This document shows, piece after piece, positions 25,709 to 33,289 of a stretch of 40,309 nucleotides of DNA; positions within the stretch are counted from its first letter, which is position 1; every line of letters begins with the position of its first letter. Source of the DNA: Candidatus Sulfotelmatobacter sp. GTDB lineage: Bacteria > Acidobacteriota > Terriglobia > Terriglobales > Acidobacteriaceae. A model generated the notes under the pieces. The model was given only the letters and a program-made list of their open reading frames with translations. It was not told the origin of the DNA and did no database searches. The DNA lies in the NCBI GenBank assembly GCA_030041415.1, contig JASHNX010000057.1:1-40309 (forward strand). Reading direction: 5' to 3'. The position numbers and the translations under genes were made by a program.

Positions 25709-26269
25709 TTAGGCAACTTCTAGAGCATACCCCTGTATTCGAATCGACAACGAGCGTTGAATCGGCTCAATCGAAATGGAGAGGCTCTGATCTCCATTGT
25801 GCGCCGCCAGAACGCCCTCGACTCCGTCCAGACATCCGCCCCGGATACGAACCCGTTGCCCCACCTTCGGAAACGGGTGTTCCTCGAAGGGGACGTTGCT
25901 TTGTAGTAGCGTCTGGATATCACGAATTTGACTATCGGGAATCGCTGTTCCTGCGCCGTTAATACCCACAAATCCCGCGACTCCGTGAGCCTGCAAGACT
26001 CGCAACCGATCCCGTGACGACAAGACAATGCGCACAAAGCTATATCCGGAAAAAAGCGGCACCTCAACTTCCTTCATCCGGTCGCTCCATTTGTGAGTGC
26101 GTTTTACCAAGGGAAGGAAGTTTTCAATTCCTTGTAGCTTCAACTGTTCGGAAACCATTTTCTCGTGGCGGGAACGGGTTCGAACTGCATACCACTCCGG
26201 GTGGGAAGGAAACGGAATCGTTCGTGGTGCTGCCAGATCGATTGCGATTTGCGCGCAACTGCTGCTCAT
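25709..26269 (-). CDS. NusG-family antiterminator (UpxY/RfaH/LoaP-type paralogue)
   Basis: 186 aa with an N-terminal NGN domain (about 24-120: EWYAVRTRSRHEKMVSEQL ... FLPLVKRTHKWSDR ... VPLFSGYSFVRI) and a C-terminal KOW domain (about 130-180: PFPKVGQRVRIRGGCLDGVEGVL). Housekeeping NusG normally lies with secE and ribosomal genes. A paralogue heading a long polysaccharide or secondary-metabolite operon is typical of UpxY, RfaH and LoaP, which load onto RNA polymerase and suppress termination across the operon. Here it is the first gene behind the predicted promoter at 26421-26449, and about 25 kb of minus-strand genes follow. The first 22 residues are extra to the NGN core. ATG 26269 has no strong SD (GAGGGCGAAGCT). 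Its target element is not identified. Confidence 0.88.
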   Translation of the reverse strand: MSSSCAQIAIDLAAPRTIPFPSHPEWYAVRTRSRHEKMVSEQLKLQGIENFLPLVKRTHKWSDRMKEVEVPLFSGYSFVRIVLSSRDRLRVLQAHGVAGFVGINGAGTAIPDSQIRDIQTLLQSNVPFEEHPFPKVGQRVRIRGGCLDGVEGVLAAHNGDQSLSISIEPIQRSLSIRIQGYALEVA

Positions 26270-26280
26270 AGCTTCGCCCT

Positions 26281-26293
26281 CTGAGTCACATTT
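26281..26293. repeat. CTGAGTCACATTT, second copy of a 13-mer also at 18881
   Basis: Identical to 18881-18893. Read on the minus strand (AAATGTGACTCAG) it lies 12-24 bases before the NusG-like start; the other copy lies about 100 bases before the Fis-like start. The shorter CTGAGTCAC recurs at 36986-36994 in the PilZ/pilin divergent gap. Confidence 0.4.
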
Positions 26294-26321
26294 GACTTCG
26301 CAGACATAGACTGCGGACCTC

Positions 26322-26339
26322 GACTGGCAAAAACCAGTC
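26322..26339 (-). promoter_or_regulatory. Leader hairpin GACTGG-N6-CCAGTC upstream of the NusG-like gene
   Basis: Perfect 6-bp arms inside the predicted leader, 53-70 bases before the start codon. An overlapping alternative pairing exists: AGACTG (26308-26313) with CAGTCT (26335-26340). It could be a recruitment or attenuation element for the NusG-like protein. Confidence 0.4.
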
Positions 26340-26387
26340 TGGGATAAAGTTAAAGTTAAGGGGAGAACAGCTGCTTAAGACTACAAA

Positions 26388-26409
26388 ATTGGGTTGATCG
26401 GCTCCCAAT
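26388..26409 (-). terminator. Attenuator-like hairpin ATTGGG-N10-CCCAAT followed by TTTG
   Basis: Read on the minus strand, 6-bp arms are followed at once by Ts (CCCAATTTTG), a short intrinsic-terminator pattern. It starts only about five bases after the predicted start of the NusG-led transcript. Its stem is AT-rich and would be weak. Confidence 0.35.
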
Positions 26410-26420
26410 ATGTTCCCGCG

Positions 26421-26449
26421 ATTCTATGCCGCTATGCAAATTCCTGCAA
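26421..26449 (-). promoter_or_regulatory. Predicted sigma-70-type promoter of the NusG-led operon
   Basis: Minus strand: TTGCAG (26449-26444), a 17-base spacer, then TAGAAT (26426-26421). The -10 matches five of six consensus bases, the -35 three of six, and the spacing is ideal. Start would be near 26414, leaving a leader of about 145 bases before the NusG-like ATG. Confidence 0.5.
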
Positions 26450-26484
26450 GAGGAGAAAGTGGAGAGACAAAAGACCCAATCAGG

Positions 26485-26504
26485 CTTGAGTGTTCGGGCT
26501 CAAG
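26485..26504 (-). terminator. Possible terminator after the GAF-TonB gene (CTTGAG-N8-CTCAAG)
   Basis: Perfect 6-bp arms starting 3 bases past the TAA stop at 26508. A T-rich TCTTTTG follows about ten bases later rather than directly, so efficiency is doubtful. It would separate this gene from the NusG-led operon. Confidence 0.4.
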
Positions 26505-26507
26505 GGC

Positions 26508-28001
26508 TTAGCGGGGCGTTTCGAACACCAGCGTGATCCGGGTTTGCGTCTCAACTGGCTGGCCGTTAACCAGATGTGGCTTGAACTGCCATTGCTTCAC
26601 AGCCGCCATCGCTGCCTCAACCAGCAATGGCTGGCCACCCACTAATTTCACGTCTCGTACCCGGCCGTCGCGCCTTGCGCGAACCCTCATCACGACGATC
26701 CCTTCGACTCCCTGCTCGCGCGCTTGCTCCGGATATACCGGTTCCACGCGAAGCAGAAGTTCGCGCTGGGCCTCTTCAGGTGACAACTCATAAATTCGTG
26801 GCGCCTGCGCAGCAGAGACTGATTTATCCGCCACGCTTTCTCCACTGGCGACTGCCCCATTACTATCATGCTTCTCAGTCGCGGCTGGAAGGTGAAACAC
26901 TTCTTTCCCATTCTCGTAGACCGTCAGGCTTCCCGCTTCTATTGCTGAATTGCCGGCAGTAGCGTTCTCGCTGGGCCTGTCTCCTGTCCGTCCGCTTGCC
27001 GCGGCCCCTTGATTTTCGTTGTCTCGATTTTCATTGCTTTGACTCGCCAGATCACCCTGAGGTTGGGATTGTCCGGGTACGTTTCTACGAGTTGTTTTTC
27101 CTCCAAAAAACCGTTGGCTCGCAACCACGGTCAAGAACACCGCAAAAAGCAGCACCACTCCAGTCAAAACCCACGTTGCGATCTTGAACTCCTTACGCTC
27201 CTCGACCGGTACGTTCTCCGGCAAAGGTCCGAGTCGATCCCGCGGCTCAATAGCAATAACCTTCTCTTGCAATTTGTTTTCGATAGCAGGATTTCCCACT
27301 GCTGGAGTCTGAGCGCCAATTTGCTTCACCCCGGTACGCTCAGGAGCTGGCATCTTTTCGGTTTTCTCCTCTATCGATGGCGGTGGCTCGGAGGTCAGCT
27401 CGAGGCTTCTGATCACATCACTTGAAAGAAGTCGCAAGTCGCGCTCCTGCTCCTCCCCGAACGCGGAGACGCGCGGAGAAAACGCCGCAAACACGCCGAT
27501 CAGCTTTCCTGCTTGCAATATCGGAAGCATGATGAGCGAGCGCACTCCCAGCCTCCGGCAAGCTTCGATATCCACCCTCGAGTCTTTTTCTGTGTCGTCG
27601 CAACGCTGCACGCGACGCGTCTTTATGCACTCTGCAGTCAACCCCGAATCGCCGCTCAGCCGAGCATCTAATTCCGGCACGCCCGTGCCGCTGCTGGCGC
27701 GGCACACCCATTCGCCGTCGCGCTCCAGAATCACCGCCGCTCCGCTCGCATCCGCTGTGATGCACGCGCGTTGCACAATTTCGTTGAGGATAACCTCTAA
27801 TGCAAGGTTGGCGGAGAGCTCCGCCGATAGTTGTCCCCCTTCGTCCGAAGAGAATTTTGTAGTGAGCTCGATCAGCTCCTGTTCGAGGTGTTGCGGTTCC
27901 GGCTTCGGACCACGGGAAAAAACCTCCCCCGATCGGTTTGTGGCAGAAGGTTCGACATCGAAACCATCAGGGTCCGGCTCGGCAATGGGATAGTGAGCCA
28001 T
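26508..28001 (-). CDS. GAF-transmembrane-TonB fusion protein
   Basis: 497 aa with three parts. A cytoplasmic GAF-like sensor (about 60-205: EVILNEIVQRACITADASGAAVIL ... LGVRSLIMLPILQAGKLIGVFAAFS) is followed by one membrane helix (274-295). A periplasmic linker rich in Asn, Gly and Gln leads to a C-terminal TonB domain (about 395-497: YPEQAREQGVEGIVVMRVRARRDGRV ... AAMAAVKQWQFKPHLVNGQPV). Standard TonB has only a very short cytoplasmic tail, so a GAF domain there could let a ligand or redox cue influence outer-membrane energisation. No ExbB/ExbD or TonB-dependent receptor is in the window. The start ATG at 28001 has no clear SD. The start and the 28156 lipoprotein gene are divergent. Confidence 0.88.
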   Translation of the reverse strand: MAHYPIAEPDPDGFDVEPSATNRSGEVFSRGPKPEPQHLEQELIELTTKFSSDEGGQLSAELSANLALEVILNEIVQRACITADASGAAVILERDGEWVCRASSGTGVPELDARLSGDSGLTAECIKTRRVQRCDDTEKDSRVDIEACRRLGVRSLIMLPILQAGKLIGVFAAFSPRVSAFGEEQERDLRLLSSDVIRSLELTSEPPPSIEEKTEKMPAPERTGVKQIGAQTPAVGNPAIENKLQEKVIAIEPRDRLGPLPENVPVEERKEFKIATWVLTGVVLLFAVFLTVVASQRFFGGKTTRRNVPGQSQPQGDLASQSNENRDNENQGAAASGRTGDRPSENATAGNSAIEAGSLTVYENGKEVFHLPAATEKHDSNGAVASGESVADKSVSAAQAPRIYELSPEEAQRELLLRVEPVYPEQAREQGVEGIVVMRVRARRDGRVRDVKLVGGQPLLVEAAMAAVKQWQFKPHLVNGQPVETQTRITLVFETPR

Positions 28002-28116
28002 GGCAGACGAAGTCTCAGCGTTGCAGCGGAGTTTCTCCCCAAATCACCGCCTTGTCAATGTGCAAAAATTTGCCGGTAACGCCACGAACGGGCCATCCGC
28101 AAGATTTGCTCTCCGA

Positions 28117-28125
28117 TGGTATGAT
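28117..28125 (+). promoter_or_regulatory. Extended -10 promoter of the Ig-repeat lipoprotein gene
   Basis: TGG followed by TATGAT (28120-28125) fits an extended -10 (TGN-TATAAT, five of six). There is no good -35 (CCGCAA at the right spacing), as expected for this class. Start would be near 28132, giving a leader of about 24 bases. Confidence 0.45.
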
Positions 28126-28155
28126 GTTCTCCACTGTACCCCCACCCGCGGCCCT

Positions 28156-30516
28156 ATGAATCACCAAAAGACGAAATTTCTAGGCCTTATTTTCTCTCTG
28201 ACCGTTATCGTTTCAGGCTGCGGCAGCAGTTCGGTGAGTGGCTCGTTGTCCGGTGCGCCGACCGCGACCCTGACAGCAAGTCCCGCAGCCATCGCCATCG
28301 GTCCAGCCCAGTATTCAACCCTGACCTTCAGTTCCACAAACGCGGACACCGGCAGCATCAGTGGCGGAGTGGGTGCCGTGGGGTTGAAGGGCAGCGTCAA
28401 AGTCTCGCCGACCACCACGACCACCTATACCTACACTGCCACGGGGCCGAGCGGAACAGCAACGGCTCAAGCTACCGTCACTGTTTCCAGTCCCGCAGTC
28501 ACAATGACGGCAAGTGCGAACCCGATCGCCTCAGGAGCCTCTACGACCCTGACGGTAACCGCAACCAACGCGAGTCAAGTCGTTATCACGGATAACTCCG
28601 ATTCGAATACCTACACCTTGCCCGGTTCTGGCGGACAACAGGTTGTCAAACCGACTACCGGCACCACCTACATGGCTACCGCAACTGGCGCGAACGGCTC
28701 CACCGCGACCGCAACCCTGACCGTAACGATTATCCCCACCGCAACCATATCCGCGAGTGCCCCGGCCACGTTCGCCTATCAGCCGGTGACCATTACTTTT
28801 TCATCCACCAATGCCACCGGTGCAACTCTCAATGGTGACTCTGTGCCGATCAGCGGCAGCCTCGTGGAATACCAAAATCAGACCACCACTTATACCTTGA
28901 CGGTTTCAGGCACGGGCGGAAGTGCCACAGCCAGCACCACAGTCAGCGTTCCAGGCTTGACTGCCGATACCTCCAATCTCGGGCAGGGCAATCAACAAGG
29001 AGCTCTCGCCCTCGCCCAGCAAGACGCAGATCCGAACGGCTCGGTCGGAACCAAGCAGTTCATGGAATACATTAATATTCAGTATCAGGCTTATGACAAG
29101 ACCACGCTTTTACCGGTGTGGCCGTCGCCTCAGATGATCGGGACGCCTTGGTTGAACACCTTAAATCAGGGGGATATATCAAACTGCGATGGGCATGCCC
29201 TGCCGGATGGCACACTCAGCGGCATTCACCTGGACGCCGTAATCGACTTCGATCGCTTGGCCAGCCGCTGGGTCGTCATGGGGAGAGCGGATTTCTCCAA
29301 CGCGTACTACCTCTGTCTGGCAGTCTCCAATACCGATGACCTGAGTTCACCCACTCTGGGTTGGTACGGCTATATCCTGCCTTTACCAGAAAGCCTCCTC
29401 GGGCAAAACGCAAACACTCAAGGCCAAGAGTTTACGAACTTCCCCGACTGGCCCAAGCTCGGGATTTGGTCCGACGGATATTACGTCACCATGGATCTCG
29501 AAGATATCCCCAACGCGTATTCAGAAATCGGCATCGCCGCCTGTGTATTTGACCGCAACGATATTCTCCTGCAAGGCACAGCTTCGCCCCCACCAGTGCT
29601 TAACCCCGCATGTTCCGCTCCTTTGGTTAACCTCGACCCGACCTTCGGAACATATCTGGGTCATAGTTTGATTCCTGCCGATATTGACGGCACCACGGCT
29701 CCCCCCTCGGGGCGGCCCGAGTACATGATCGCTATTCAAAACCCGAGTGGGACCGCAACGACCTGTGCCAGCGGATCGATTTGCTCCACTCTGCTCAACC
29801 TTTGGCAGGCAACCACGACGTGGAGTGGGACCCCAAGCCTTGTGCTGACCGCAACGCAGCCCACGGTCGATTCCTACACTCCGGGATGCTACCTTTACAA
29901 CCCAGCAGCTCCCGCCTACACCAACTGCGTCCAGGAGCCACCAGTTACCGGGCAGATACAACTTACCGATTCGGTCGGCGATCGCCTGATGCCCCGTTTC
30001 GCCTACCGAAATTTTGGCACTTACGAGTCATACCTGGTTAGCCACACAGTTCAAAGTTTTACAGGCACCAATTCCAGCGGATATCAGACCGGAATCCGCT
30101 GGTACGAATTTCGCGATAATGGAACCGGAAATCCCTCCCTCTATCAGTCAAACACGATCGCTCCCACCGATTCCCTTTACCGTTTTCTGCCCAGCATTGC
30201 GCAAGATCAAAATGGAAATGCAGCCGTGGGCTACAGCTCCTCCGATGGTAACAGCGATCCCGGAGTCGCTTATTCTTACTGGAGTTTGGCAACGACGAAC
30301 GCGACTCCAACCGAGATCACGCTCCTCAGCGGCACCGGAGAGGAACTCACGGACATTGCAAGCGGGATCCCCGGTGAATGGGGAACTTATTCGAGCATGA
30401 CCGTCGATCCTGTGGATAATTGCACTTTCTGGTACGTGAACGAATTTTACCCGGCTAATTCTCTCAACGCTTGGTCGACCTTCATCGGCAACTTCCAGGT
30501 TCCCGGCTGCCAGTAA
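28156..30516 (+). CDS. Surface lipoprotein with tandem Ig-like repeats
   Basis: 786 aa from ATG 28156; an upstream in-frame ATG at 28000 would put 52 residues before a clean lipoprotein signal. Residues 1-21 are the signal and Cys22 the acylation site (TVIVSGC). Three Ig-like repeats fill about 30-270 (ATLTASPAAIAIG; VTMTASANPIASG; ATISASAPATFAYQ), each ending in a Thr-rich strand such as TTTTTYTYTATG. The remaining ~500 residues are an extracellular domain with several Cys and Trp/Tyr-rich strands (GTPWLNTLNQGDISNCDGHALPDG; YRFLPSIAQDQNGNAAVGYSSSDG) that look beta-propeller-like; I do not recognise the family. No EPS function is shown. It is divergent from the GAF-TonB gene. Confidence 0.78.
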   Translation: MNHQKTKFLGLIFSLTVIVSGCGSSSVSGSLSGAPTATLTASPAAIAIGPAQYSTLTFSSTNADTGSISGGVGAVGLKGSVKVSPTTTTTYTYTATGPSGTATAQATVTVSSPAVTMTASANPIASGASTTLTVTATNASQVVITDNSDSNTYTLPGSGGQQVVKPTTGTTYMATATGANGSTATATLTVTIIPTATISASAPATFAYQPVTITFSSTNATGATLNGDSVPISGSLVEYQNQTTTYTLTVSGTGGSATASTTVSVPGLTADTSNLGQGNQQGALALAQQDADPNGSVGTKQFMEYINIQYQAYDKTTLLPVWPSPQMIGTPWLNTLNQGDISNCDGHALPDGTLSGIHLDAVIDFDRLASRWVVMGRADFSNAYYLCLAVSNTDDLSSPTLGWYGYILPLPESLLGQNANTQGQEFTNFPDWPKLGIWSDGYYVTMDLEDIPNAYSEIGIAACVFDRNDILLQGTASPPPVLNPACSAPLVNLDPTFGTYLGHSLIPADIDGTTAPPSGRPEYMIAIQNPSGTATTCASGSICSTLLNLWQATTTWSGTPSLVLTATQPTVDSYTPGCYLYNPAAPAYTNCVQEPPVTGQIQLTDSVGDRLMPRFAYRNFGTYESYLVSHTVQSFTGTNSSGYQTGIRWYEFRDNGTGNPSLYQSNTIAPTDSLYRFLPSIAQDQNGNAAVGYSSSDGNSDPGVAYSYWSLATTNATPTEITLLSGTGEELTDIASGIPGEWGTYSSMTVDPVDNCTFWYVNEFYPANSLNAWSTFIGNFQVPGCQ

Positions 30517-30751
30517 AACTGCGTCGAGCTAAAGACGACACCCGCGAGCCATTCCCCGAATCGGCACGATTGTGCTAGAAATCACCACTGGAATGTTTGC
30601 TTTACCTGGTATCCGTGGCAAAAAGACAGCTAGAATAAGCGGGTGGAACAGCGGGTTCTTCCTCGAGCTCGATTGCTCCTTCAATGGTTTCAGTTTGAAA
30701 TTATCTGAAAACGTAGGCGCAGCAATATCTCTCATCCAGGGAGTTTGAAAC
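30517..30751. other. 235-bp gap before the UDP-sugar genes
   Basis: No gene. A TAGAAT box (about 30633) lacks a good -35. The only firm element is the SD AGGGAG nine bases before the ATG at 30752. Confidence 0.4.
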
Positions 30752-32176
30752 ATGCGGATCGCTGTGGTTGGTTCCGGATATGTGGGATTGGTGGCAGGCG
30801 CCTGTTTTGCCGACCTTGGCCACGAGGTCATTCTTGTCGACAACGACAATCGCAAGCTTGCGGCCCTCAAAAACGGCGAAACGCCGATTCACGAAAAATT
30901 TCTGCCTGAACTGTTGGAACGGCATCGCGGCCGCCGCCTGCAGTTTTCCGACGATCTGCATGAAGCCGTCCGCGCCAGCTCCGCCATCTTTGTGGCCGTC
31001 GGCACTCCGCCCACCGAGTCTGGCGACGCCGATCTTTCTTACGTTGAGTCGGTGGCGCGCGAAATCTCGGGAGCCATTAACGATTACAAGGTTGTTGTCG
31101 AAAAAAGCACCGTCCCGGTTTACACCAGCGAGTGGGTAAGGCGAATTATTCTCCGCAATGGCGCCGACCCGGAATCCTTCGCTGTGGCTTCCAACCCTGA
31201 ATTTCTGCGCGAAGGCACCGGCGTCACCGATTTTCTTTTTCCCGATCGCATCGTGATCGGCTGCGATAGCGAGCGCTCAGCGGAGGTGCTGCGCGAAATC
31301 TATGAACCGCTCACCGGCGGTGCTTATTATCAGCGCGCCGATGCCATCCCTGCTCCCGACCGCGCTTCGGTTCCTCCGCCGATCATCGTCACCAGCAGCA
31401 AGAGCGCGGAACTGATTAAGCATGCTTCCAACGCCTTCCTGGCAATGAAGATTTCATTCATCAACGCGGTCGCATCGGTCTGCGAATCGGTCGGCGCCGA
31501 CGTGAATCAGGTCTGTCGCGGCATAGGAACCGATACGCGCATCGGCCCGCGCTTCCTGAATCCCGGCATCGGCTATGGTGGCTCGTGCTTTCCCAAAGAT
31601 GTGATGGCGTTCCGCGCCGTCGCCCGCGAGTCCGGCTACGATTTTCGCCTGCTCGATGAAGTCATGCGCATCAACGAAGAGCAGCGCCAGCGCTTCCTGC
31701 GTAAGGTGAGGAGCGCGCTCTGGACCCTTCGCGGCAAGCACCTCGGAGTTCTTGGCCTCGCGTTCAAAGGAGGCACCGATGACATACGCGAATCGCCGGC
31801 TCTTTTCCTGGTTCAGGCGCTGCTGCAGGAAGGCTGCAAGATCACAGCCTACGATCCCGCAGCCATGGAGCGCACCCAGGAAGTCATGAACTCGAATCTG
31901 AAATACGCGAACTCACCATACGAGGCTGCCCACGGCGCAGACGCTTTGCTGATTCTCACCGAGTGGGAAGAGTTTGCCACTCTCGATCTCGACCGCCTGA
32001 CCGGCGAGTTGAAATATCCCATCGTGATCGACGGCCGCAATCTCTATGATCCTGATTTGATGGCCGCGCACGGCATCACTTATTACAGCGTTGGCCGTGC
32101 CGCTTCTCATCCGGATGGCGTTCCAGCCGGCGCTTTGAAAAATGGCGTCATAAAGAACGGCCTCCCGAAAGCATGA
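30752..32176 (+). CDS. ugd: UDP-glucose 6-dehydrogenase
   Basis: 474 aa. It oxidises UDP-glucose to UDP-glucuronate with 2 NAD+. The N-terminal Rossmann motif is VVGSGYVGLVAGACFADLGH. Catalytic features are VEKSTVPV, NPEFLREG and GYGGSCFPKD (nucleophilic Cys), then LGLAFKGGTDDIRESPA in the UDP-binding domain. Length is near the usual 430-470, with about 20 extra C-terminal residues. SD AGGGAG precedes ATG 30752 by nine bases. The UDP-glucuronate decarboxylase gene follows after 38 bp, so the pair converts UDP-glucose to UDP-xylose. It is on the opposite strand from the polymer operon and may supply uronate or xylose precursors to it; that link is inference. Confidence 0.96.
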   Translation: MRIAVVGSGYVGLVAGACFADLGHEVILVDNDNRKLAALKNGETPIHEKFLPELLERHRGRRLQFSDDLHEAVRASSAIFVAVGTPPTESGDADLSYVESVAREISGAINDYKVVVEKSTVPVYTSEWVRRIILRNGADPESFAVASNPEFLREGTGVTDFLFPDRIVIGCDSERSAEVLREIYEPLTGGAYYQRADAIPAPDRASVPPPIIVTSSKSAELIKHASNAFLAMKISFINAVASVCESVGADVNQVCRGIGTDTRIGPRFLNPGIGYGGSCFPKDVMAFRAVARESGYDFRLLDEVMRINEEQRQRFLRKVRSALWTLRGKHLGVLGLAFKGGTDDIRESPALFLVQALLQEGCKITAYDPAAMERTQEVMNSNLKYANSPYEAAHGADALLILTEWEEFATLDLDRLTGELKYPIVIDGRNLYDPDLMAAHGITYYSVGRAASHPDGVPAGALKNGVIKNGLPKA

Positions 32177-32214
32177 GCTGGGATAATTGAAATAAGCCAA
32201 AACGAATAAACTAA

Positions 32215-33174
32215 ATGAACAAGCAACGTGCGCTGGTCACCGGCGGCGCCGGTTTCCTCGGGTCCCATCTCTGCGATGCCCTGCTCGGCGAAGGCTGGAG
32301 CGTGGTTGTCGTCGACAATCTGCTCACTGGCCGCCGTGCAAACCTTGAGCACCTCCGTAACGAAGCAGCTTTCGAGTTTGTAGAAAAAGACATTTGCCGG
32401 CCCTTCGATGTTGGCCGCGTCGATTACGTTTTCCACTTCGCCAGCCCCGCCAGCCCCGTCGACTACACCGAGCACGGAATCGAAACCCTGAAGGTCGGTT
32501 CGCTCGGCACTTTTCACGCGCTCGACGTCGCCAAAAAATACAATGCGAAATATCTCGTATCTTCCACTTCCGAGTGCTATGGCGACCCGCTCGAACATCC
32601 ACAAAAAGAGACCTACTGGGGCAACGTAAATTCGATTGGTCCGCGGTCGGTTTACGACGAAGCCAAACGCTTCACCGAAGCTGTCACCATGGCCTATCAC
32701 CGCTATTACAAGGTCGATACCCGCATCGCGCGCATCTTCAACACCTACGGACCGCGCATGCAGCTCAACGACGGCCGAGTCGTTCCCAACTTCATCAGGC
32801 AAGCTCTACGCGGCGAGCCGCTCACTGTTTATGGCGATGGCAGCCAGACCCGCAGCTTCTGCTATGTGAGCGACGAAATCGATGGCTTCATTCGCCTGTC
32901 AAAATCGAACGAGCACCTCCCGGTTAATATTGGCAACCCCAACGAATTTACGATTCTCGAGTGCGCGCAACTCGTCCTGAAAATTACAGGCTCGAAAAGC
33001 AAAATTGCCTACGAGCCATTGCCGCAAGACGATCCCAAGCAGCGCCAGCCCGACATCACCAAAGCACGTACGCTGCTTGGCTGGGAGCCGAAGATTCAGC
33101 TCGAAGAAGGCTTGCTTCTCTCCCTCGATTACTTCCACAAAGCAGTCGCGGCCGAAGTTTCGCCCGCAAGATAG
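32215..33174 (+). CDS. uxs: UDP-glucuronate decarboxylase (UDP-xylose synthase)
   Basis: 319-aa extended short-chain dehydrogenase. The NAD site is [11 protein letters not shown], the active site is SSTSE with YDEAK (Tyr/Lys), and typical Uxs sequences follow: [50 protein letters not shown]. The reaction is UDP-glucuronate to UDP-xylose plus CO2 with enzyme-bound NAD+. The close ugd gene upstream strongly supports this over epimerase families of the same fold. ATG 32215 has no strong SD (AACTAA before it). An inverted repeat GGGTCA-N11-TGACCC (33200-33222) lies behind it. Confidence 0.94.
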   Translation: MNKQRALVTGGAGFLGSHLCDALLGEGWSVVVVDNLLTGRRANLEHLRNEAAFEFVEKDICRPFDVGRVDYVFHFASPASPVDYTEHGIETLKVGSLGTFHALDVAKKYNAKYLVSSTSECYGDPLEHPQKETYWGNVNSIGPRSVYDEAKRFTEAVTMAYHRYYKVDTRIARIFNTYGPRMQLNDGRVVPNFIRQALRGEPLTVYGDGSQTRSFCYVSDEIDGFIRLSKSNEHLPVNIGNPNEFTILECAQLVLKITGSKSKIAYEPLPQDDPKQRQPDITKARTLLGWEPKIQLEEGLLLSLDYFHKAVAAEVSPAR

Positions 33175-33199
33175 CGCCTTCTCTGGTTGATTCCTCCAC

Positions 33200-33222
33200 G
33201 GGTCAACGTGTTACCCTGACCC
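33200..33222. promoter_or_regulatory. Inverted repeat GGGTCA-N11-TGACCC before the S10 peptidase gene
   Basis: Perfect 6-bp arms in the 115-bp gap between the Uxs stop and the peptidase start. Possible operator; there is no T-run on the plus strand, so it is not a standard terminator. Confidence 0.3.
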
Positions 33223-33289
33223 TCGCGTCTTAATCCGCCACCTTGTTCCGCTTCGGCGTGGAATCCAACAACGGAGAAAAAAACATTCA

